From Phosphoribacter sp037045045 (GTDB lineage Bacteria; Actinomycetota; Actinomycetes; Actinomycetales; Dermatophilaceae), in NCBI GenBank assembly GCA_037045045.1, contig JBAOHL010000003.1, forward strand, positions 62,001-126,000: a stretch of DNA of 64,000 bases, read 5' to 3'. Position 1 is the first letter of the stretch, and each line of letters starts with the position of its first letter. The position numbers and the translations under genes are program-made. The notes below the pieces were generated by a model. It did not search any database. It saw nothing but the letters and a program-made list of their open reading frames with translations, and had not been told where the DNA came from. Shown here one piece after another: positions 8,621 through 14,761 of this stretch.

Positions 8621-9487
8621 TCACGCCCGCGCGGGCAGGTTGAAGATCTCCCGGGCCTCGCTCGGCGTCGCGACCGTGCGACCGGCAAGGGCGGCCACCT
8701 GAGCGGCCCAGCGGACCTGTTCCCAACTGCCCTGCGCGGGTGTGCCGTCGGGCATCCGGGTGTTGTCCTCCAGGCCGACGCGGATGTGCCCGCCGTTGAC
8801 CGCCGAACACATCCCCGCCTGCACCTGCATCGGACCGACGCCGCACACTGACCACGTCCCGCCCTGCGGCATGAGCTCGCGCATCCGCGCGAAGTTGAAC
8901 GGGTCGAACGGCACGCCACCGACGAGGCCGAAGACCATCTGGAAGTGCAGCGGCTCGGGGATGATCTCGCGCTTGCGGAACAACAGGACGTTGTAGAGCC
9001 CCCCGAAGTCGTAGATCTCCAGCTCGGGCCGCACGAGGTTGTCTCGCATGACCGTGGCGAAGTGCTCCAGCTGCGCGAAGGTGTTCGTGAAGACGTACTC
9101 CGCGAGGATCTCCCCCGTCTTGCGGTTGGCCAGCGCGGCGTTCATCGAGTTGGTGTTGAGGGAGGCGAGATCGGGCTTGAGCACCGGCACCGGGGCGATG
9201 CGCTGCTCGATGGTCGACTCGGGCGAGATCGCCGTGCTGAGGTTGACGAGCAGCCCGGGACACGCGTCGCGGATTGCCCCGACGGTTGCGCCCATCAACC
9301 CCAGGTCGGAGGTCGGGTGACCGGTCTGCGGGTCGCGCACGTGGATGTGGACGATCGAGGCGCCCTCGTCCATGCACCGCCGGCTCTCCTGCGCGAACTC
9401 CTCCGGTGTGTACGGCAGGGCGGCGTTGTGCTCCTTCATCGTCGCGGCGCCGGCCAGCGCGGCGGAGATGACCAGCTTGTCGCTCAT
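8621..9487 (-). CDS. Beta-keto acid cleavage enzyme (BKACE, DUF849)
   Basis: A 288-residue zinc-dependent TIM barrel of the BKACE family (3-keto-5-aminohexanoate cleavage enzyme type). It condenses a beta-keto acid with acetyl-CoA to give acetoacetate and a new CoA thioester. The N-terminal SAALAGAATMKEHN, the zinc-binding HIHVRD pair near residue 47, the DLGLM, NLSTAISPE and FGLVGG segments and the HIRVGLEDN near residue 236 are diagnostic. The protein is of usual length. BKACE members are specific for different beta-keto acids. Others in this window that fit that chemistry are the acetoacetyl-CoA-synthetase-like ligase and the 6-oxocamphor-hydrolase-like crotonase, so a beta-keto acid theme recurs. 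Confidence 0.9.
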   Translation of the reverse strand: MSDKLVISAALAGAATMKEHNAALPYTPEEFAQESRRCMDEGASIVHIHVRDPQTGHPTSDLGLMGATVGAIRDACPGLLVNLSTAISPESTIEQRIAPVPVLKPDLASLNTNSMNAALANRKTGEILAEYVFTNTFAQLEHFATVMRDNLVRPELEIYDFGGLYNVLLFRKREIIPEPLHFQMVFGLVGGVPFDPFNFARMRELMPQGGTWSVCGVGPMQVQAGMCSAVNGGHIRVGLEDNTRMPDGTPAQGSWEQVRWAAQVAALAGRTVATPSEAREIFNLPARA

Positions 9488-9766
9488 CGGTTCGGAGTCC
9501 CTTCGGTCGAGTCACCACAACGTACGGCGCACCGCATCGGCCGGCACCGGGGCGACCTATTCGTATGCCGGATACCAGGGCTCGCGTGCGCCGTCCACGT
9601 GCGCATCGCCGCTGCCGATCCGTGCCATACCCGGGGGCTATTTCCCGGCGCCGCAGCGGCGTTGCTTCACTGCTTTCACCTTGCCGACAAACCTCACCCC
9701 GACCGACGGCGCCACCCGGCGAACCGACCGTCGCCGTGTCCGACCCGCTCACGTGAGGCAGGACCC
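9488..9766. promoter_or_regulatory. 279-bp divergent intergenic region
   Basis: This is the divergent gap between the BKACE gene and the secreted-protein gene. I see one GTATGCCG octamer (9563) and a near-match in the opposite orientation (CCATACCCGG near 9624), which could pair as a long imperfect stem. I see no recognisable riboswitch, no small gene with a ribosome site, and no clear -35/-10 pair. Confidence 0.3.
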
Positions 9767-11722
9767 ATGACCAGGAGAACTCACCGCCCCATCGCCCTGT
9801 TGCTCTCCCCCGTCGCCGCACTCGTCCCGCTGGCCCTCAGTGGCCCCAGCGCCGCAGGGGCCAGCGCGTTCGTCGCGGACGATCACCGCATCACCGTCGC
9901 CGACGGGCAGACCTGGGTGGTCGACCACACCACTCGGCTCCAGTCCCTGCGGATCGCACCGACCGGTCAGGTGGTGGCCCCCGCCGGGTTCGGCCTCACC
10001 CTCACGGTGGACGGTGTCGAGACCGGTCAGCGGATCACCCAGACCGGCGGGTCCGTCACGGCCCTCCGACCCGGCACCTACCGCGGCGATCTCGTGCTCA
10101 CCGTGGCAGTCGCCAACCCCGTTCCTTGGCAGAACCTCGTCTTCCCGTTCCGCCAGGCTGTGTACGTCGGGCCCTCTGGCGTCGACGAGAGCCGCTCGGT
10201 CCTCGCCGCCGTGCGTGGTGGTCAGGTCGGTGCCACCTCGGCGACGAACCTGCGGGTCAGCTCGACTGGCGAGGCCTTCGACGGCGTCTACGTCAAGGAC
10301 GCGGCATACCGGCTCGTCGGCCCACGGATCGAGCTCACTGGAAACGGGCGCTCGGACTTCGTCGGCTACGGAGCCGCGGTCGTGGGGACCGGGCCGGCCA
10401 CCCGCCTCGTCGTCGACGGGGCGCGGATCAGCACCTCCGGCGCGGTGCGTACCGGCGTCGTCGCCGACGACGGGAGCAACGTCGTCGTCAAGAACTCGAC
10501 GATCCAGGCGCGCAACGGCACGCTCCCCGGCGACTACCAGTCGACCGTGGACCTCGCGGTCATGCAGGACGCCCCGTGGATGCTGAGCATCTCGGGCAAC
10601 AACCGCGCGACGAACCTGCTCGGCGCCTACACCAAGGCGTCGTACGTGTCCTCGTCGATCTCGTCCGAGGGCTGGGGCGTGCTGTCCAGCGACGTCGGCC
10701 ACGACGGACAGCTCACCGCGATCGCCAGCCGGGTCGCCAACACCGGTGGCGACGGCTACGGCTCCTACGCCATCGGCAACGTCACCGAACGCTTCCTCGG
10801 GACGACGTTCGACGTCGCGACGTACGCGACGATCAACCGCGGCGGCGCCGTGTCCTACGGCGACAGCACCCGCGAGGCGGTGGCCGCCCTCAACACCAGC
10901 CTCGACCTGCGCCTCACCCCGGCCGAGCTCGCGAGCATCCCAGTGCGGGCCACGGTCGTGGACTCCCAGCGCTTCGGGGTCATGTGGCACGGTGCCGGGA
11001 CGGTCGACGTCAGCGGCGGAACGCAGTTCCTCACCCGCGAGGCGACCTTCCTCGACAAGGGCCAGGCGGTGGGCATCACCGTCGACGGCTCCCGCGGTGC
11101 CCGCCTCACCCCGGCCAACGGCATCCTCATGCAGGTGATGACCGACGATGACCCGGGACCGCAGTTCGTCGACGGCAAGCTGCTCAACAGCGGCGTGTAC
11201 CACGAGCCCACGTCCCCACCGGTGAAGGCCACCGGCTTCGACACCACCGCCGCCTCCGCGCAGGACGCCGCGGCGACCTTCACGGACATCGCCCTCACCG
11301 GCGATTTCTTCAACGCCTACCAGGGCGGGCCGGTCGACCCGAACGGACCGCCCTTCCCGCCGCCGCCGGCGGAGGGCAAGAACATGACGTTGACGTTCGT
11401 CCGCTCGAACATCACCGGCGTCATCACGGCGAGCACCGCCCGGCACGCCCTGAGCACCATCACGTCGGCGGAGTACCGCCAGCTCGGCGAGGTGACCAAC
11501 ACGCCGTCGCCCGTGGTCAACAACGGCGTCATCGTCGACCTGCGGGCCGGGTCGGCGTGGACGGTCACGGGCACGTCGCATCTCAGCTCGCTCACCGTCG
11601 CGCCCGGCGCTACCCTCTCGGGCGCGGGTGGGCGCGCCGTCTCGATGACGGTGGACGGCACCGCCACGACCATCGTCCCCGGGACGACGTACACCGGCGC
11701 CGTCGTCCTCACCGTCGGCTGA
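9767..11722 (+). CDS. Secreted beta-helix-like surface protein with duplicated end domains
   Basis: A 651-residue exported protein. The signal peptide is about 33 residues: RRTHR positive start, then ALLLSPVAALVPLAL, cleavage near AAGASA. No sortase motif or C-terminal membrane helix is visible. The middle (about 110-560) is rich in short V/I/T/N-strand turns (NVVVKNSTIQARNG, GTVDVSGGTQF, ARLTPANGI), as in right-handed parallel beta-helices. Residues about 38-115 and 585-651 are two copies of one small beta domain: both run from DGQTW/AGSAW through L-S/R-I/V-AP to LTVDG/MTVDG, PGTYRGDLVLTV/PGTTYTGAVVLTV. It ends in a strong terminator hairpin. Carbohydrate lyase, adhesin or extracellular binding roles are possible; no catalytic residues can be named. 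Confidence 0.8.
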   Translation: MTRRTHRPIALLLSPVAALVPLALSGPSAAGASAFVADDHRITVADGQTWVVDHTTRLQSLRIAPTGQVVAPAGFGLTLTVDGVETGQRITQTGGSVTALRPGTYRGDLVLTVAVANPVPWQNLVFPFRQAVYVGPSGVDESRSVLAAVRGGQVGATSATNLRVSSTGEAFDGVYVKDAAYRLVGPRIELTGNGRSDFVGYGAAVVGTGPATRLVVDGARISTSGAVRTGVVADDGSNVVVKNSTIQARNGTLPGDYQSTVDLAVMQDAPWMLSISGNNRATNLLGAYTKASYVSSSISSEGWGVLSSDVGHDGQLTAIASRVANTGGDGYGSYAIGNVTERFLGTTFDVATYATINRGGAVSYGDSTREAVAALNTSLDLRLTPAELASIPVRATVVDSQRFGVMWHGAGTVDVSGGTQFLTREATFLDKGQAVGITVDGSRGARLTPANGILMQVMTDDDPGPQFVDGKLLNSGVYHEPTSPPVKATGFDTTAASAQDAAATFTDIALTGDFFNAYQGGPVDPNGPPFPPPPAEGKNMTLTFVRSNITGVITASTARHALSTITSAEYRQLGEVTNTPSPVVNNGVIVDLRAGSAWTVTGTSHLSSLTVAPGATLSGAGGRAVSMTVDGTATTIVPGTTYTGAVVLTVG

Positions 11723-11740
11723 GCAGGCGACCCACGAACG

Positions 11741-11783
11741 CCGGGTATGCCGCGTCGCACCCGGACCGGCGCGGCATACCCGG
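11741..11783 (+). terminator. 14-bp perfect hairpin terminator made from two GTATGCCG octamers
   Basis: CCGGGTATGCCGCG (11741-11754) pairs perfectly with 11770-11783 around a 15-nt loop, 19 bp after the secreted-protein stop. Each arm contains the genome-enriched octamer GTATGCCG, one per strand. There is no T-run, as is usual in high-GC actinobacteria. Confidence 0.65.
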
Positions 11784-11810
11784 ACCACCAGCTCCCACGA
11801 ACGGAACCCC

Positions 11811-13829
11811 ATGAGTCTCTACCCGCACCTGCTGAGCCCCCTGAGGGTCGGTCAGCACACCCTGCGCAACCGGGTTGAGGCGGCGCCGACGATCTTCATC
11901 TCGCTCGTCCAGTTGCCGCACCTGCGCGAGCGGGCCATGCGGATGGTCGAGGACCGGGCCCGCGGCGGGGCCGCGCTCGTCGTCACCGGCGAGATCACCG
12001 TGAACTTCACCGACTCGATGCGTCCCGTCGTCGACGACGGGGCCCTCATCGAACTGCCCATCGACTATCTCGACACCGACACCGAGCACGCCCGGACGTT
12101 TGCCGAGATGGCCACCCGGATCAAGAGCCACGGGGCCCTCGCCGTCGCCGAGCTGTCCCATCTCGGGCAAGAGAAGCCGCTGCTCGCCGACGGCCATCAC
12201 CCGGTGGGGCCGGTCGGCTACGTGCGCAACGACGGCGTGCGCGTCGACGGGCTGGACGAGGCCGGGATGGCCCGGATCCGCCGCGAGTTCGCCGACGCCG
12301 CGGAGTACTTCAGCACGATCGGCTTCGACGGGGTGATGATCCACTACGGCCACGGGTGGTTGGCCGGCCAGTTCTTCAACCCCCGGGTCAACACCCGCAC
12401 CGACGAGTACGGCGGCAGTGCCGAGAACCGGGCCCGCTTCCCCCGCCAGATCCTCGAGTCGGTGCGGGAACGGTGCGGATCCGGGCTGCTCGTCGAGCTG
12501 CGCGTCAGCGGTCGGGAGAACATCCCCGGAGGGATCACCGTGCCCGAGAACATCGAGGTCTGTCGTCAACTCGACGGGCTGGGCCTGGTCGACATGTTCC
12601 ACGTGTCCGCCGGCCACTACTACAAGCCCAGTCGTTCGCAGGAGTTCTCGACGGTCTTCGCCCCCAACGGCCTCAACGCCGACGCCGCCGCGGCGCTGCG
12701 GGCCGAGGTGTCGGTGCCCGTCAACGTCGTCGGCGGCATCACGACACCGGAGCTCGCCGAGCGGATCATCGCCGAGGGACAGGCCGACGTCGTCGCGCTG
12801 GGCCGCCAGATGATCGCCGACCCCGACTTCGTCGTCAAGGCCGCGAGCGGTCGCCGCGACGAGATCCGCCAGTGCATCCGGTGCACGGTCTGCTACCCCG
12901 GCCCGTCCGGCGAGCACGAGACCGACCCGGCCGACCGGGTCTACCCCAAGCTCGGGTCGTGCACGGTCAACCCCTACAGCGTCAACCTGTTCTCCCACCA
13001 CACGGTGTTCCCCGAGGACGTGCCGCCGCCGACCGCCTCACGGTCCGTGCTCGTCATCGGCGCCGGACCCGGCGGGATGCAGGCGGCCATCGACGCGCAC
13101 GATCGCGGTCACCGGGTCACCCTCGTCGACGACGCCGAGCGTCTCGGCGGAACCCTGCGCATGTGCGACACCGACTCGATCAAGACCGAGCTGCTCGCCT
13201 ATCGCGACTACCTCATCCGCGAGGTGCAGCGGCGCGACATCACCGTGCGGTTCAACGAGCGAGCCACCCCACAGACGGTCCGCGACGCGGCCCCCGACGT
13301 GCTCATCGTCGCCATCGGGGCGGCGCCGTTCCTGCCGCCCATCCCCGGTATCGAGTTGGCCATCCCCGGTTGGGACGCGTTCTTCGTCGACCCGGCGACG
13401 ATCGGCCAGCGCGTGGTCGTCCTCGGCGGCGGACTCGTCGGGTCCGAAGCCAGCCTGGAATGGGCCCAACACGGCCGTGAGGTCGTCGTCGTCGAGCAGC
13501 GCCCGCGCTTGGTGCCCGAGGCCCTCGGCATCCATCGCACCGCGCTGCTGGACCAGCTGACCGCCAACGGCGTGCGCAGCCTGGTGGACACGACGGCCCT
13601 CGAGGTGCGCCCCGACGGGGTCCTTGTCGACGGACCCGACGGGCACCAACTCCTCCCCGCGGACACCGTCATCGTCGGGTTGGGCTCACGCCCGCGGTCG
13701 GCCGAGGTGGAGGCCCTTGTCGAGGCCGCCGGTGACGTCCCCGTGTTCGTCATCGGCGACGCCCGGTCCGCCCGGCGGGTCGGCGAAGCGGTGACCCAGG
13801 CCTATCAGGCCGTGATGTCGATCGTCTGA
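11811..13829 (+). CDS. Old-Yellow-Enzyme/2,4-dienoyl-CoA reductase-type FMN-FeS-FAD oxidoreductase
   Basis: A 672-residue fusion of an N-terminal FMN TIM barrel (about 1-350) and a C-terminal FAD/NAD(P)H domain (about 400-670), as in 2,4-dienoyl-CoA reductase, trimethylamine dehydrogenase and bile-acid BaiCD/BaiH. FMN-barrel signs are LLSPLRVGQHTLRNR, GFDGVMIHYGHGWLAGQFFNPRVN and TRTDEYGGS. The 4Fe-4S cluster ligands are C-IRC-TVC near residue 358 with a later C in GSCTVNP. The Rossmann signatures are VLVIGAGPGGMQAA and VVVLGGGLVGSEAS. It would reduce an activated C=C bond or oxidise an amine. The YGHG active-site segment (H followed by Y/H/G) resembles ene-reductase members. It stands alone, 88 bp after a terminator, with ATG 11811 and a purine-rich site (acgaacgg) upstream. 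Confidence 0.9.
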   Translation: MSLYPHLLSPLRVGQHTLRNRVEAAPTIFISLVQLPHLRERAMRMVEDRARGGAALVVTGEITVNFTDSMRPVVDDGALIELPIDYLDTDTEHARTFAEMATRIKSHGALAVAELSHLGQEKPLLADGHHPVGPVGYVRNDGVRVDGLDEAGMARIRREFADAAEYFSTIGFDGVMIHYGHGWLAGQFFNPRVNTRTDEYGGSAENRARFPRQILESVRERCGSGLLVELRVSGRENIPGGITVPENIEVCRQLDGLGLVDMFHVSAGHYYKPSRSQEFSTVFAPNGLNADAAAALRAEVSVPVNVVGGITTPELAERIIAEGQADVVALGRQMIADPDFVVKAASGRRDEIRQCIRCTVCYPGPSGEHETDPADRVYPKLGSCTVNPYSVNLFSHHTVFPEDVPPPTASRSVLVIGAGPGGMQAAIDAHDRGHRVTLVDDAERLGGTLRMCDTDSIKTELLAYRDYLIREVQRRDITVRFNERATPQTVRDAAPDVLIVAIGAAPFLPPIPGIELAIPGWDAFFVDPATIGQRVVVLGGGLVGSEASLEWAQHGREVVVVEQRPRLVPEALGIHRTALLDQLTANGVRSLVDTTALEVRPDGVLVDGPDGHQLLPADTVIVGLGSRPRSAEVEALVEAAGDVPVFVIGDARSARRVGEAVTQAYQAVMSIV

Positions 13830-13954
13830 CCGCCGCTGTTGCCCGGTCGACCGCGTCGACCCGACGGCGGTCGGGTCACCAGGGCGAGCCCTGGACCAGG
13901 CCGTCGGGAGGGCGAGCCGGCTCGTGACCGACCCGCCGCGCCCGTGAACGGCAC

Positions 13955-14126
13955 AGGGGATCGCGCCGTTCGCCCGGGCCGCGGCATACGCGGCGGGAGG
14001 AAGGAACTCTTCGGGCGGTCGGAACTGGATGACCAGGTCGGCCGCGGGCAGCGCGGTGAGCCGCTCGGTGACGACGTGTTCACTGCCGACGTCGGTGTCC
14101 GGCCGCGCCACGCCACGCCACGCCAC
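13955..14126 (-). pseudogene. Possible coding remnant with a 5-bp tandem repeat at its start
   Basis: The 307-bp gap between the OYE-like gene and the NTF2-like gene holds a minus-strand reading frame. It begins GTG 14126 and reads protein-like for about 55 residues (ERLTALPAADLVIQF, PPAAYAAARANGAIPC). It then degenerates and runs antisense into the neighbouring gene. Its first codons lie in four copies of CGCCA (14105-14124), a repeat unit not divisible by three. I do not recognise the family. It may be the remains of a truncated gene, or chance. Confidence 0.25.
14105..14124. repeat. Pentanucleotide tandem repeat (CGCCA x4)
   Basis: Four uninterrupted copies of CGCCA. It lies 13 bp from the 3' end of the NTF2-like gene and overlaps the start of the possible remnant frame, where a copy-number change would shift that frame. 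Confidence 0.75.
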
Positions 14127-14136
14127 GGCCGTCGGC

Positions 14137-14559
14137 TCAGTGCGGGATGCCGAGGCTGGTGACCGTTCCGGAGCCGTCGGTGTACGTGAAGGTGTTGTAG
14201 GCGACCTTGATGTCGGCGAACTTGCCGCCCTCGACCTGGTACATGATGAGCCCGCGGAAGTCGAAGTTCTCGCCCTTCTTCACCGGGCCGAACAGCGACT
14301 CAGGATTGTCGTCGTGCGCGGTGAAATGGGCCCACATCTGGATCGCCACAGTCTGCTCGTCGCTGACGAACCGCTCGATGTGCAGCTCCTCGGTGAACTG
14401 GCTCCAGATGAGCTGGTAGTGGTCCTTCATTCCCTGGATGCCCAAGAGTTCGAGGGTGCCGTTGAGCATGTGTGTCTGCGGCGTGAGGTAGGCCTCGAAC
14501 GCCGTCATGTCCTGGTTGTTGAACCGCGTGATGTAGTCCATGAAGGTTGCCCAGTCCAT
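14137..14559 (-). CDS. NTF2-like/SnoaL-like small protein
   Basis: A 140-residue protein with the fold signs of the nuclear transport factor 2/SnoaL family. It has an N-terminal helix (DYITRFNNQDMTAFEAYLTPQT), a second helix (GMKDHYQLIWSQFTEE) and curved strands (VAIQMWAHFTAHDD, DFRGLIMYQVEGGKFADIKVAYNTF). Members act as polyketide cyclases, steroid isomerases, dehydratases or limonene-epoxide hydrolases, or are purely ligand-binding. AAGGGG six bases upstream fixes ATG 14559. It is a monocistronic unit between the OYE-like enzyme and the giant regulator. A hydratase/isomerase role in the neighbouring catabolism is plausible but unproved. Confidence 0.8.
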   Translation of the reverse strand: MDWATFMDYITRFNNQDMTAFEAYLTPQTHMLNGTLELLGIQGMKDHYQLIWSQFTEELHIERFVSDEQTVAIQMWAHFTAHDDNPESLFGPVKKGENFDFRGLIMYQVEGGKFADIKVAYNTFTYTDGSGTVTSLGIPH

Positions 14560-14761
14560 CGTCAGCCCCTTACGCCGCAACCGGATTCGGGCCGCGGGTA
14601 AGTCCGCGGCGGTTCGACAGCGACGGTATGCCGTGTGCCCGGGTGAGGTCCAGGTGCGCCACCCCAACGCTCGCGGATACCAGAGATCGTGCGCGCCGGC
14701 TCGCAGATGGGGTGTGGGTTTCGGGAGCGCCGGCGGGTGCCGCCTCGGGCGACGCGGCCAC

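Noticed and set aside
8945..9766. Open frame upstream of and in frame with the secreted-protein gene, as an N-terminal extension
   Set aside because: It is antisense to the BKACE gene and would bury a clean signal peptide starting at 9767.
9488..9766. Riboswitch upstream of the secreted protein
   Set aside because: The long leader tempted this reading, but no known riboswitch core motif could be recognised.
14105..14124. CRISPR-like or minisatellite array
   Set aside because: Four copies of a 5-bp unit only, with no spacers. No CRISPR repeats or cas genes were seen anywhere in the window.
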